From contig PDPR01000012.1 in assembly GCA_002749285.1 (NCBI GenBank), positions 1-64,000 of the forward strand: a stretch of 64,000 bases of DNA, read 5' to 3'. Of this stretch, positions 19,261 to 29,479 are shown piece after piece. The notes beneath the pieces were generated by a model. That model saw only the letters and a list, made by a program, of their open reading frames with translations, had not been told where the DNA came from and made no database searches. Origin of the DNA: Maribacter sp. (GTDB lineage Bacteria > Bacteroidota > Bacteroidia > Flavobacteriales > Flavobacteriaceae). The translations under genes and the position numbers were made by a program. Positions within the stretch are counted from its first letter, which is position 1. Every line of letters starts with the position of its first letter.

Positions 19261-19592
19261 GGGGTGTCATGTAAAGGTGTCATGATATATGAAGGGAAGG
19301 GTAAATGGCCCTTGTTATGTTGAATGTGTTAAATGACACCGATTTCAACCTTCTTTTGTAAGCGTGGGTAGGGTCCGTCTTGATCGGAAATTGTTCCGAG
19401 GGCTATAAATACAAAGCCCCAGTGTTTCCACCAGGGCTTCTTTCGCTGATATGCTATACTAAACACTAACCATTAACTATAAACATATAGCTTCATCAAC
19501 GACCTTGTATTTCGTGCAGTATGGAAATGTATTATTGGTCAGACGTGCTTTTGTCAAAAAAAAGCAACATCCGCTAAAAACATTTTTAACTT

Positions 19593-19706
19593 ATGAAAGG
19601 TACTCTTTTAGAGGCTTCTTTAAAAACCGGTCCTTACTGCAACATTGCGGTAAAATGTCCATTGGGCAAGGATATTGCCGTCAAAGCATACAGTTTGTAC
19701 AAGTAG
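19593..19706 (+). CDS. Candidate 37-aa small ORF
   Basis: ATG..TAG: MKGTLLEASLKTGPYCNIAVKCPLGKDIAVKAYSLYK; below the track length cutoff; no homology known to me. Confidence 0.3.
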   Translation: MKGTLLEASLKTGPYCNIAVKCPLGKDIAVKAYSLYK

Positions 19707-19972
19707 GGGTGATTCATAATGTTGCAAATTAACACCAATTTAAATGATATCCAAAATATACATATCTAAATCAAGGAGACAAAAGTATGTTGTATTGAGG
19801 TTATTATTGCCCTACGACCATAGGGTGATTGTTGGGCCAGGAGGGGAAAACCCTGCATTCGATGTGTTGTTCGATAGAAATGCGTTAAAGTTGTAAGGGA
19901 CTATAATTTTGGCAACTAATCGTATTCGCGCCATAACCACAGACCCTTTCAGATAGGGGAGATTGAACCGTT

Positions 19973-21433
19973 CTATTGTTTTTTCCGAATAAAGAACAGT
20001 CCAATAAAAGTAATAAGACCGTTTAAAGGCAATAATTCATACCCGAAAACATAACCATTTAAACCTTCAGTGGGCATTTTCCCCAAAATATAGCAGATTG
20101 ATACGGAAACCAAGGCCACGATCCATACATACTTGTCCTTGATTTTATAATTGGTGAAAATACCAAATGCGAATAATCCCAGTAAGGGGCCATAAGTATA
20201 TGAGGCTACTTGCAATAATCCGTCGATAACATTGGTGTCCAGGATGTATTTAAAGGCGATGACCACAAGAATCAATAACAGGCTCATGCCGATATGGGTC
20301 ATTTTCCGTATTTTCTTTTGGCGGTTTTTCGGTTTTTTGCCAATGCCTAGGAAGTCAACACAGAAAGACGTGGTCAAAGAGGTCAAGGCACTATCCGCAC
20401 TACTATAGGCAGCTGCAATCAGACCAAGGATAAAGGTAATGCCCACAATCATTCCAAGGCCACTGTTCAGGGCTATTTCCGGGAATAAAAGATCGGGTTT
20501 GGTCTTGCCGTCCATCATGGGAATGGCAATTTGGGCCTTGTCGGCATAAATGAACAATAGAGCCCCTAACAACATAAAGATAAAAGTGACGACTACCAGT
20601 ACCAAACTAAAGCTTACCATGTTCTTTTGCGAATCTTTCAATGTTTTACAGGTCAGGTTTTTTTGCATCATATCCTGATCCAACCCAGTCATACAGATCG
20701 TTATGAACATTCCACCTAAAAACGATTTTACCAAATGGTTCTTGTCCATGAAATCATTCAGGAATAACGTTTTGCTGTATTTTTCGAGTTCAGGGGAGTA
20801 CAAAAAATCGATAAAGCCCCAATCCAATTGCTGTAAGATGAAGTAGATGGACAGTCCCACGGAGACCAACATGAACAAAGTTTGTAGGGTGTCGGTCCAG
20901 ACAATCGTCTTTATACCCCCTCTAAAGGTGTAGATCCAAATGAGCAGAACGGAAAGGGTTACGGTGAGTTCAAAAGGGACATCCCATGTGTCGAAAACAA
21001 ATTGCTGTAAAACAATGGCGACCAGGAATAGTCTGAATGCAGCCCCTAAAACACGGGAAATAAAAAATGAAATGGCACCTACCTTATAACTTACAAGGCC
21101 AAACCGATTGTCAAGGTATTGGTAAATGGAAGTGACATTTTGCCTGTAATATATAGGCAAGAGTACATAGGCAACCACCAAATATCCCAGCGAATATCCA
21201 AAGACTACTTGCATATAGCTGAACTCGGAGGATTTTACCCAGCCTGGCACCGAAATAAAGGTGACACCCGAGAGTGATGCGCCGATCATGCCGAAGGCCA
21301 CCAAGTACCACGGTGATTGTTTTCCCGCCTTGAAAAAATCGATATTCGAATCATTTTTCCCCGTAAAATGGGAAATTAACAAAAGCACGATAAAGTAGGC
21401 TCCGATCAGAAGTAGAATGTGGGTAGCTGTCAT
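19973..21433 (-). CDS. Sodium:solute symporter family transporter
   Basis: [34 protein letters not shown]...[14 protein letters not shown]...[18 protein letters not shown]. Confidence 0.92.
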   Translation of the reverse strand: MTATHILLLIGAYFIVLLLISHFTGKNDSNIDFFKAGKQSPWYLVAFGMIGASLSGVTFISVPGWVKSSEFSYMQVVFGYSLGYLVVAYVLLPIYYRQNVTSIYQYLDNRFGLVSYKVGAISFFISRVLGAAFRLFLVAIVLQQFVFDTWDVPFELTVTLSVLLIWIYTFRGGIKTIVWTDTLQTLFMLVSVGLSIYFILQQLDWGFIDFLYSPELEKYSKTLFLNDFMDKNHLVKSFLGGMFITICMTGLDQDMMQKNLTCKTLKDSQKNMVSFSLVLVVVTFIFMLLGALLFIYADKAQIAIPMMDGKTKPDLLFPEIALNSGLGMIVGITFILGLIAAAYSSADSALTSLTTSFCVDFLGIGKKPKNRQKKIRKMTHIGMSLLLILVVIAFKYILDTNVIDGLLQVASYTYGPLLGLFAFGIFTNYKIKDKYVWIVALVSVSICYILGKMPTEGLNGYVFGYELLPLNGLITFIGLFFIRKKQ

Positions 21434-21478
21434 ATAAATTAATTTCTAGCGAAAAACATAAAAAGCAAAAATAGTGTG

Positions 21479-21486
21479 TAATTTTG
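21479..21486 (+). promoter_or_regulatory. -7 element TAATTTTG directly upstream of recR
   Basis: TAATTTTG-tcgtt-ATG (gap 5). Confidence 0.55.
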
Positions 21487-21491
21487 TCGTT

Positions 21492-22112
21492 ATGGATTTT
21501 TCATCAAAACTTTTGGAGAACGCTGTGCATGAAATGTCTCAATTGCCAGGTATTGGAAAGCGCACGGCATTAAGGTTGGTCCTCCATCTTTTGAAGCAAC
21601 CCAGTAGCCAGACCATGCGTTTTGCCTCTGCGTTGGAAAATTTTCGGAATTCGGTCAAGTTCTGTTCCCAATGCCATAATATTTCCGATGTTGGGATTTG
21701 TGGAATCTGTGAGGATCCAAAGCGCGATGAAAGTTTGGTCTGTGTCGTAGAGGATATAAGGGACGTTATGGCCATTGAGAATACAGGCCAATTCAATGGG
21801 CGCTACCATGTGCTGGGCGGGAAGATTTCCCCTATGGAAGGTGTTGGGCCCCAGGAACTGACCATTACATCATTGGTCAATAAAGCCAAGGAAGGGAGGA
21901 TATGCGAGTTGATATTCGCCTTGAGCTCAACGATGGAAGGTGATACGACCAATTTTTATATTTATAAACAGTTGGAAGGGCTGCAGATCAAGACATCGAC
22001 CATTGCCCGTGGTATTTCGGTAGGTGATGAACTGGAATATGCCGATGAGGTTACCTTGGGGCGCAGTATTTTAAATAGGATTCCTTTTGAGAATTCATTG
22101 AAAACAAGTTAG
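21492..22112 (+). CDS. recR: Recombination mediator RecR
   Basis: [17 protein letters not shown]...[63 protein letters not shown]. Confidence 0.95.
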   Translation: MDFSSKLLENAVHEMSQLPGIGKRTALRLVLHLLKQPSSQTMRFASALENFRNSVKFCSQCHNISDVGICGICEDPKRDESLVCVVEDIRDVMAIENTGQFNGRYHVLGGKISPMEGVGPQELTITSLVNKAKEGRICELIFALSSTMEGDTTNFYIYKQLEGLQIKTSTIARGISVGDELEYADEVTLGRSILNRIPFENSLKTS

Positions 22113-22195
22113 CAGTGCAATTAATATAGCAGTTTGCTTTATTTTTTGTTTATTATTGTAAATAATCTATTTGGAACAGAGTGTAAATTAGCAAT

Positions 22196-23545
22196 ATGTC
22201 AAGATTTGAGTTGAAATTACCACGTATGGGGGAGAGTGTTGCCGAAGCAACATTGACATCCTGGTCAAAGGAAGTGGGTGATACGATAGAAATGGATGAA
22301 TCCGTTTTTGAAATAGCCACTGACAAGGTAGATTCTGAAGTGCCAAGTGAAGTCGATGGTGTGCTGGTTGAAAAACTATTTGATGTGGATGATGTCGTAA
22401 AAGTCGGGGAGATAGTTGCCATAATAGAGACCGGGGATGATGGGGATGATTCTGGGGAATCCGCCGATACAAAGGAAGAAGGGACAGGGGTTTCCCCAAA
22501 AGTTGTTGGGGAAATTACGCAAACTATAGAGAGAGCCAAGGTAACGGCATCGAGTACTAAGCGGGCCGAGGGTTCTTCGGACCGGTTTTATTCCCCTTTG
22601 GTCAAGAATATTGCAAAACAAGAAGGTATTTCATTATCTGAATTGAATGCCATAGAGGGTACAGGTCTGGAAGGCAGGGTCACGAAAGGTGATGTTCTGG
22701 CATTTGTCGGTTCTAGGAAAACCCCTGTAATGGTTCCATTGGAACCTAAGGGAGAAAAACAACAGCCACAGGTCGCGGAAACACCTCCCCGACCGAAGGT
22801 TGAAAAACAGGCACCGGTGCAGGTTGCCTCAGCAGATGGGGAAGAGGTGATAGAAATGTCACGTATGGGCAAATTCATTGCCAAGCATATGGTGGAAAGT
22901 GTTTCCACTTCTGCCCATGTACAGAGTTTTATTGAGGTCGATGTTACCAATATCGTAAATTGGAGAAACAAGGTCAAGGGTGCATTTTATGAAACAGAAG
23001 GGGAGAAATTGACATTCACCCCCATTTTTATGGAAGCGATAGCCAAGGCCTTAAAGAAATACCCGATGATGAATATCTCTGTTGATGGGGATACGGTGAT
23101 AAAGAAAAAAAACATCAATATAGGTATGGCGGCAGCCTTGCCCGATGGGAACCTTATCGTCCCGGTCATCAAGAATGCCGACCAGTTGAACCTTGTGGGT
23201 ATGACCAAAGTCGTGAATGATCTTGCAGGGCGTTCCAGGAGCAATCAACTAAAACCAGAGGAAGTGAAAGGGGGTACATATACTGTTACCAATGTAGGTA
23301 CTTTTGGTAGTGTCTTTGGTACGCCTATCATTAATCAGCCCCAAGTGGGTATAATGGCATTGGGGGCTATTCGAAAAGTTCCTGCGGTCATCGAGACCAG
23401 TGAAGGTGATTTTATTGGTGTCCGTAGTAAAATGTACTTGTCCCATAGTTATGACCATAGGGTCGTAAATGGTGCCTTAGGTAGTATGTTCGCCAAGGCG
23501 GTAGCTGATTATCTTGAGGCTTGGGATGTAAATCGGGATATTTGA
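22196..23545 (+). CDS. 2-oxo acid dehydrogenase E2 (dihydrolipoyl acyltransferase)
   Basis: Lipoyl domain ending in VFEIATDKVDSEVPSEVDG, E3-binding domain, C-terminal YLSHSYDHRVVNGA. Confidence 0.93.
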   Translation: MSRFELKLPRMGESVAEATLTSWSKEVGDTIEMDESVFEIATDKVDSEVPSEVDGVLVEKLFDVDDVVKVGEIVAIIETGDDGDDSGESADTKEEGTGVSPKVVGEITQTIERAKVTASSTKRAEGSSDRFYSPLVKNIAKQEGISLSELNAIEGTGLEGRVTKGDVLAFVGSRKTPVMVPLEPKGEKQQPQVAETPPRPKVEKQAPVQVASADGEEVIEMSRMGKFIAKHMVESVSTSAHVQSFIEVDVTNIVNWRNKVKGAFYETEGEKLTFTPIFMEAIAKALKKYPMMNISVDGDTVIKKKNINIGMAAALPDGNLIVPVIKNADQLNLVGMTKVVNDLAGRSRSNQLKPEEVKGGTYTVTNVGTFGSVFGTPIINQPQVGIMALGAIRKVPAVIETSEGDFIGVRSKMYLSHSYDHRVVNGALGSMFAKAVADYLEAWDVNRDI

Positions 23546-23797
23546 TATAGTATCTTTTTTAAAAATAGCCAATAAAAATGAATAGCCTTTAGGGGGCTGG
23601 GCTCCAATAAATGGAACCGACTGGTTGGTTGTTTTGGATCTGTCTTTAGGGCGGTGGTTTTCCATGTGTTTGGATGGTGTTGGTTATTATCGGGGATACA
23701 GGGTCGTCGGTTGCCCTCCTTGTAAGCTGTGTTCCTCTGCCCACAAAACATGTTGTAATTAAGTAGTCTATTCATTCGGTTAAAGTTTTCTAAAACT

Positions 23798-23805
23798 TAT
23801 CTTTG
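23798..23805 (+). promoter_or_regulatory. -7 element TATCTTTG upstream of exonuclease gene
   Basis: TAnnTTTG match, gap 16 to ATG at 23822. Confidence 0.45.
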
Positions 23806-23821
23806 CCCAAATTTTAGAAGT

Positions 23822-24598
23822 ATGGAGCTAAAACTGACACGACCGATTTGCTTTTTTGATCTGGAGACCACGGGAACCAATGTTGCCCGTGATAGGATTG
23901 TAGAGATATCCATTTTAAAAGTTTACCCCAATGGCAATAAGGAAAGCAAGACCTGGTTGGTGAATCCAGAAATGAAGATTCCTGAAGAGGTTGTTGAAAT
24001 ACATGGGATTTCAAATGAAAAAGTGGCCAATGAGCCTACTTTTAAGGAATTATCCAAGGAAGTTTACCATATGATCAGGGATTGTGATTTGGGGGGCTTT
24101 AACTCCAACCGTTTCGATATACCTTTATTGGCAGAGGAAATGCTTAGGGCCGAGGTTGATTTTGACATGAAGAACATGGCCTCTGTAGATGTACAGACTA
24201 TTTTCCATAAAATGGAAAAAAGAACCTTGGAAGCAGCTTATAGGTTTTATTGCGAAAAAGACCTGACCGGTGCGCATAGTGCCGAGGCAGATACTTTGGC
24301 AACCTATGAGGTACTCTTGTCACAGTTGGACAGGTATCCCGAACTAGAGAATAATATCAAAAAATTGGCTGAATTCTCAACCCATAAGAGGACTGTCGAT
24401 TTTGCAGGATTCATCGTATTGGATGAGGAGGGGGAGGAAGCGTTCGCATTTGGAAAGCACAAAGGAAAAAAGGTTCTGGACGTCCTTGACAAAGAGCCTG
24501 GTTATTTTGGATGGATATTGAATGCCGATTTTCCTTTATATACCAAAAAGGTTTTGACGCAGATCAAATTGAGTAGGTTGAACAATAAGTTGGGTTGA
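23822..24598 (+). CDS. 3'-5' exonuclease (DnaQ/DEDDh family)
   Basis: ICFFDLETTGTNVARDRIVEISILKV...GFNSNRFDIPLLAEE...GAHSAEADTLATYEVL. Confidence 0.9.
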   Translation: MELKLTRPICFFDLETTGTNVARDRIVEISILKVYPNGNKESKTWLVNPEMKIPEEVVEIHGISNEKVANEPTFKELSKEVYHMIRDCDLGGFNSNRFDIPLLAEEMLRAEVDFDMKNMASVDVQTIFHKMEKRTLEAAYRFYCEKDLTGAHSAEADTLATYEVLLSQLDRYPELENNIKKLAEFSTHKRTVDFAGFIVLDEEGEEAFAFGKHKGKKVLDVLDKEPGYFGWILNADFPLYTKKVLTQIKLSRLNNKLG

Positions 24599-25513
24599 AT
24601 GAGATTTGCCATATTTCTGTTTTTCCTTTTGTTGGCCTTAAGTTCGAGTGGTCAGGAGGTTCTTTTCGAAGGTTATATCCTGGACCATAAGACCAAAGAG
24701 CCCATCCCTTACGTGAATCTTAGTTTTTTGAATACTTTAAAGGGTACTTCAACAGATGAGGATGGCCATTTCCTTATTGATCTCCCCACTTCCTTTTTAG
24801 GGAAACAAGTGCATATTTCCTCCCTGGGCTATAAGGATACTATCGTTGTTGCCAATAAGATATTCAAGGTCAAGCACTTTGATATGGTCGAGGAATCCTA
24901 TGAATTGGATGAGGTGGTGGTCTCCCGATCATTGGGCGATTCCTATGTTCTTAACCCGATCAGTAGCTATAGCCTTACCAGTGGTTTCTCGTCTTCTTCC
25001 ACTCCTTGGGTTTTGGCCCTGTATTTTCCGAATATAGGGAGGCAAAAAAAGTATTTGGAAAAGGTGACCGTCTTCTTTCAAAAGAACAATAGGTTCAAAA
25101 GACCCAATTCGAAATTTCGATTGAGGATCTATGATGTTGAACCAGAGACCAAAAAGCCTAAAAAGGATATTCTGAGAAAAAGCATTGTATTGGAATCCAA
25201 TATCGAGGAGGATTTTGTTTCCATAGACTTAAGGGCCCTCAATCTGAAAATTCCAAAATCAGGCATATATGTTGGTTTGGAATGGCTATTTGTGCCCTAC
25301 AATTGGTATAGGAACACTGTAGAGCATCCCATTACAAAAAAGAAGGTAACGGAAGATAGATTTGCCCCAACCTTTGGTGCTGTCTATAATAAAAACCATA
25401 ATTTCAAGGTTATGGTCTATGGAATGGGGGAGTGGACCGATTTTGGGGTAAAGTCAAGGGACAATACCCAAAACCTTATCCCGGCAATAAGTGTGAAGTT
25501 AACGAAAGAATAA
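24599..25513 (+). CDS. Carboxypeptidase-like regulatory domain (CarboxypepD_reg-like) protein
   Basis: EGYILDHKTKEPIPYVNLSFLNTLKGTSTDEDGHFLIDLP...VHISSLGYKDT. Confidence 0.85.
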   Translation: MRFAIFLFFLLLALSSSGQEVLFEGYILDHKTKEPIPYVNLSFLNTLKGTSTDEDGHFLIDLPTSFLGKQVHISSLGYKDTIVVANKIFKVKHFDMVEESYELDEVVVSRSLGDSYVLNPISSYSLTSGFSSSSTPWVLALYFPNIGRQKKYLEKVTVFFQKNNRFKRPNSKFRLRIYDVEPETKKPKKDILRKSIVLESNIEEDFVSIDLRALNLKIPKSGIYVGLEWLFVPYNWYRNTVEHPITKKKVTEDRFAPTFGAVYNKNHNFKVMVYGMGEWTDFGVKSRDNTQNLIPAISVKLTKE

Positions 25514-25520
25514 GACAGGA

Positions 25521-26132
25521 ATGAAGATCGTCTGTATTGGAAGGAATTATGCTGCCCATATTGAGGAATTGGAAAATGAACGCCCTAAAGATCCAGTGAT
25601 ATTTATAAAACCGGATTCTGCCGTTCTGCCCAAAGAACAGGATTTTTATATCCCTGATTTTACCGATAATGTACATTACGAGGTTGAGGTTTTGGTCAAG
25701 ATATGTAAGGTTGGCAAGCATATCGATACACGTTTTGCCTATAAATATTATGAAGAGGTCGGGTTAGGGATCGACTTTACCGCAAGGGATCTTCAGTCCC
25801 GATTAAAGCAAAAAGGGTTGCCTTGGGAAAAGGCCAAAGGGTTCGATGGTTCAGCGGTTATTGGAAAATGGTTGCCGAAAGGTGATTTCGGGAACTTGGG
25901 CAATTTGGATTTCACACTGGAGCGGAACGGACAGCTTGTTCAAAACGGTAATACCAGCATGATGCTTTGGGGGGTTGATGAACTCATCGCCTATGTGTCT
26001 AGATATTTCACCTTGAAGAAAGGGGATGTTTTATTTACGGGCACACCCGCAGGTGTTGGTCAAGTAGCAACAAATGATTATCTTTCGGGTAAGTTGGAAG
26101 GACAAGAACTTTTTTCGTTAAAAATAAAATAA
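25521..26132 (+). CDS. Fumarylacetoacetate hydrolase family protein
   Basis: MKIVCIGRNYAAHIEEL...PVIFIKPDSAV...HYEVEVLVKI...GIDFTARDLQ...KGFDGSAVIG...GDVLFTGTPAGVG. Confidence 0.92.
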   Translation: MKIVCIGRNYAAHIEELENERPKDPVIFIKPDSAVLPKEQDFYIPDFTDNVHYEVEVLVKICKVGKHIDTRFAYKYYEEVGLGIDFTARDLQSRLKQKGLPWEKAKGFDGSAVIGKWLPKGDFGNLGNLDFTLERNGQLVQNGNTSMMLWGVDELIAYVSRYFTLKKGDVLFTGTPAGVGQVATNDYLSGKLEGQELFSLKIK

Positions 26133-26470
26133 TGATATACAATCTTGATAAACTAAATGAGATGGCCGATGGGGAAGAGGAATTCATCAATTCTGTGATA
26201 TCGGTCTTTTTGGAAGAAGTGCCCCAAGACCTTAAAGCCCTGGAAACAGCCTTGGATAGGGAAGACCATGAACAAGTGTATAAGTTGGCCCATAAGATAA
26301 AGCCCAATGTAGATCTTTTGGGAATGGAGCAGACCCGGGCTATTGCACTCGAAATAGAGACCTTGGGGAAAAAAAAGGAGAACATCATCGAGGTTCGAGA
26401 GGTATTCCCTTTGTTGAAAAAGGATGTTCAACAAGTGATTGCGGAACTTAAAAATGACTTTGGGCTATAA
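26132..26470 (+). CDS. Stand-alone Hpt (histidine phosphotransfer) domain protein
   Basis: H-box-like [16 protein letters not shown] in a 112-aa helical protein. Confidence 0.8.
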   Translation: MIYNLDKLNEMADGEEEFINSVISVFLEEVPQDLKALETALDREDHEQVYKLAHKIKPNVDLLGMEQTRAIALEIETLGKKKENIIEVREVFPLLKKDVQQVIAELKNDFGL

Positions 26471-27717
26471 TGTTCGCTGAGATCATCACTATAGGGGATG
26501 AGATTCTTATTGGTCAAATCGTCGATACGAATTCTGTGTTTATTGCTAAGGAGCTCAACAAGATAGGCGTGTCGGTCTATCAGATTACCTCTGTCCAAGA
26601 CGACCGTGAGCATATCCTAAGCGTATTGGCCGAGGCAAGTAAGAGGGTGCAGCTGGTGATTGTTACAGGAGGGTTGGGGCCAACCAAGGATGATATTACC
26701 AAAAATACTTTTTGTGAGTTCTTCAATGATAAGCTGGTGCAGGATGATGCTGTTCTTCGACAGGTAGAGGAACTGTTCGCAAGCTTCACCTCGGAACCCA
26801 TTACAGAGGTTAATCGACAACAGGCCCTAGTGCCTTCGAAAGCAACCGTGCTGCACAACACCAATGGCACCGCACCCGGTATGTGGATGCTATCCGACGG
26901 AGTCGTGTTCGTTTCCCTTCCAGGCGTACCCTTCGAAATGGAAGGGCTCATGACCAATAAGGTAATACCGAAGATAGCCAAGGATTTTAAAAGGCCTTAT
27001 ATACTTCATAGGACATTGGTTACTTATGGAATGGGTGAAAGTGCCTTGGCCGGGAAAATCGAGGAATGGGAAGACAACCTCCCTTCATTTATCAAGTTGG
27101 CCTATTTGCCCAATTTAGGGAAAGTCAGGTTGCGTTTAAGTGCAAAAGGGTATGACAGGCAAACTTTGGTCAATGCCGTTGAAGATCAGATTGGTAAATT
27201 GCAGCCGTTGATCGGCGATATAATATATGGTACCGAGGATGGGGAAACCTTGGAGGAATTGGTAGCGGGATTGTTCACTGCCAAGAAAATGACCTTGGCT
27301 ACGGCGGAAAGTTGTACGGGCGGGAAAATAGCAGAACGTATTACGGCTTTGTCCGGGGCTTCCGCTTATTACAAGGGAAGTGTCGTTAGCTATGCCACCG
27401 AAGCAAAAATCAATGTACTTCAAGTGCCAAAGGTATTGGTAGAAAAACATTCAGTGGTCAGTGCAGAGGTGGCGAGATCAATGGCTTTGAACGTGAAATC
27501 TTTATTGGATACCGATTTTGCAGTAGCCACTACAGGAAATGCCGGGCCAACCAAAGGGGATTCAGATGCTGAGGTCGGAACGGTATATATCGCAGTCGCA
27601 ACACCCGAAGAGGTGATCGTGGATAAGTTCATGTTTGGGAAACAGCGGGCAAGGGTTGTTCAAAAGGCTGTAAATAAGTCTTTTGAGCTACTTCAAAAAG
27701 AAATTGCAAAAATCTGA
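26470..27717 (+). CDS. cinA: CinA family protein (competence/damage-inducible, nicotinamide-nucleotide amidohydrolase)
   Basis: [28 protein letters not shown]...[13 protein letters not shown]...[15 protein letters not shown]. Confidence 0.95.
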   Translation: MFAEIITIGDEILIGQIVDTNSVFIAKELNKIGVSVYQITSVQDDREHILSVLAEASKRVQLVIVTGGLGPTKDDITKNTFCEFFNDKLVQDDAVLRQVEELFASFTSEPITEVNRQQALVPSKATVLHNTNGTAPGMWMLSDGVVFVSLPGVPFEMEGLMTNKVIPKIAKDFKRPYILHRTLVTYGMGESALAGKIEEWEDNLPSFIKLAYLPNLGKVRLRLSAKGYDRQTLVNAVEDQIGKLQPLIGDIIYGTEDGETLEELVAGLFTAKKMTLATAESCTGGKIAERITALSGASAYYKGSVVSYATEAKINVLQVPKVLVEKHSVVSAEVARSMALNVKSLLDTDFAVATTGNAGPTKGDSDAEVGTVYIAVATPEEVIVDKFMFGKQRARVVQKAVNKSFELLQKEIAKI

Positions 27718-27787
27718 ACAAGAATTTTGCCCGTCACATAAAAATGATATAAATTTGCAGCCTGTTTAAAATGAAAAATTAGACTCA

Positions 27788-28024
27788 ATGTCAAAAGTTT
27801 GTGAAATTACGGGAAAGAGGGCGATGTTTGGAAACAATGTATCGTTTTCTGTCAATAAGACAAGAAGAAGGTTTAATGTAAACCTTTCCAAAAAGCGCTT
27901 TTACATTCCTGAAGAAGATCGTTGGGTTACGTTAAAGGTATCGGCCAAGGCGTTGAAAAGCATTAATAAGAAAGGTATTTCCGCCGTTTTGAAAGAAGCT
28001 AAAGCACAAGGGTTCGTAAAATAA
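27788..28024 (+). CDS. rpmB: 50S ribosomal protein L28
   Basis: MSKVCEITGKRAMFGNNVSFSVNKTRRRFNVNL. Confidence 0.96.
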   Translation: MSKVCEITGKRAMFGNNVSFSVNKTRRRFNVNLSKKRFYIPEEDRWVTLKVSAKALKSINKKGISAVLKEAKAQGFVK

Positions 28025-28044
28025 TCCTAAAAAGATAGATTATA

Positions 28045-28227
28045 ATGGCAAAAAAAGGAAATAGGGTCCAAGTTATATTGGAGTGTACGGAACATAAAGA
28101 ATCCGGACAACCAGGAACCTCTAGGTATATTACCACGAAAAACAAAAAGAACACTCCTGAAAGGATGGAAATAAAGAAATTCAATCCAATCCTTAAAAGA
28201 ATGACTGTTCATAAAGAAATTAAGTAA
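28045..28227 (+). CDS. rpmG: 50S ribosomal protein L33
   Basis: [60 protein letters not shown]. Confidence 0.96.
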   Translation: MAKKGNRVQVILECTEHKESGQPGTSRYITTKNKKNTPERMEIKKFNPILKRMTVHKEIK

Positions 28228-28274
28228 TTAAGATATTCCCACTTTAGTGGAAATGTCAAATAACGCATAAGGTA

Positions 28275-28427
28275 ATGGCAAAGAAGACAGTAGCAAGTTT
28301 ACAAACAAGTTCAAAAAGGTTGACCAAGGCGATAAAAATGGTCAAGTCCCCCAAAAGTGGGGCATACACATTTAAAGAGTCCGTTATGGCCCCGGAAGCT
28401 GTCAATGAATGGTTTGCTAAAAAATAG
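28275..28427 (+). CDS. DUF4295 family small protein (50 aa)
   Basis: Hand-translated: MAKKTVASLQTSSKRLTKAIKMVKSPKSGAYTFKESVMAPEAVNEWFAKK; absent from the ORF track because of length; conserved position after rpmG. Confidence 0.9.
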   Translation: MAKKTVASLQTSSKRLTKAIKMVKSPKSGAYTFKESVMAPEAVNEWFAKK

Positions 28428-28449
28428 ATAATTGATTCATTCAATTCGT

Positions 28450-28482
28450 AAAAGCTCCTTTTGAAATAAAGGAGCTTTTTTA
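28450..28482 (+). terminator. Rho-independent terminator
   Basis: AAAAGCTCCTTT TGAAAT AAAGGAGCTTTTTT. Confidence 0.85.
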
Positions 28483-28487
28483 TTTTA

Positions 28488-28495
28488 TATCTTTG
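28488..28495 (+). promoter_or_regulatory. -7 element TATCTTTG upstream of ftsY
   Basis: TAnnTTTG match, gap 20 to ATG at 28516, directly after a terminator. Confidence 0.5.
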
Positions 28496-28515
28496 GCAAA
28501 AATCGTTCAGGTATT

Positions 28516-29472
28516 ATGAGTTTATTCAAAAAGATATTTTCCCCACAGAAGAAGGAGTCCTTGGATAAAGGATTGGAGAAGACCAAGACCTCTTTTTTCT
28601 CAAAGTTAAGCAAGGCTGTTGCCGGAAAGGCCAAGGTCGATGACGACGTGCTCGATAATCTCGAGGAGGTTTTGGTATCTTCCGATGTGGGTGTTGATAC
28701 CACGTTAAAGATCATTGGTCGTATCGAAGCTCGTGTTGCCAAGGATAAATATATGGGTACCGACGAGTTGAATACAATTCTAAGGGAGGAAATTGCAGGA
28801 CTACTTTCGGAGACCCATGTTGGTGAGGAAACCGAATATAGTATCCCAAAAGATAAAAGGCCCTATGTAGTTATGGTTGTCGGTGTCAATGGGGTGGGTA
28901 AAACCACCACCATAGGTAAATTGGCCTATCAATTCAAGAAACAAGGACTCAAAGTAGTTCTGGGTGCCTCCGATACCTTTAGGGCGGCCGCAATAGATCA
29001 ATTACAGGTCTGGGCCGATAGGGTCGATGTGCCTATAGTAAAGCAGAAAATGGGCAGTGATCCCGCTTCTGTCGCTTTTGATACCTTGAGTTCTGCAGTG
29101 ACGCAAGATGCCGATGTGGTGATTATCGATACTGCAGGCAGATTACACAATAAGGTGAATTTAATGAATGAGTTGACCAAGGTAAAACGTGTAATGCAAA
29201 AAGTGGTAGAGGATACCCCACATGATGTTTTATTGGTGTTGGATGGTTCAACCGGTCAGAATGCCTTTGAGCAGGCCAAACAATTCACCAAGGCCACTGA
29301 GGTTACTTCCTTGGCCGTTACCAAATTGGATGGTACGGCTAAAGGCGGAGTGGTCATAGGTATATCCGATCAGTTTCAGATTCCGGTAAAATATATTGGG
29401 GTAGGGGAAGGTATGGAAGATCTTCAAGTGTTCAATAAGTACGAATTTGTAGATTCCTTTTTTAATATTTAA
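28516..29472 (+). CDS. ftsY: Signal recognition particle receptor FtsY
   Basis: VVGVNGVGKTTTIGKLAYQFK...GASDTFRAAAIDQLQVW...IDTAGRLHN...TKLDGTAKGG. Confidence 0.95.
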   Translation: MSLFKKIFSPQKKESLDKGLEKTKTSFFSKLSKAVAGKAKVDDDVLDNLEEVLVSSDVGVDTTLKIIGRIEARVAKDKYMGTDELNTILREEIAGLLSETHVGEETEYSIPKDKRPYVVMVVGVNGVGKTTTIGKLAYQFKKQGLKVVLGASDTFRAAAIDQLQVWADRVDVPIVKQKMGSDPASVAFDTLSSAVTQDADVVIIDTAGRLHNKVNLMNELTKVKRVMQKVVEDTPHDVLLVLDGSTGQNAFEQAKQFTKATEVTSLAVTKLDGTAKGGVVIGISDQFQIPVKYIGVGEGMEDLQVFNKYEFVDSFFNI

Positions 29473-29479
29473 TAATCGG

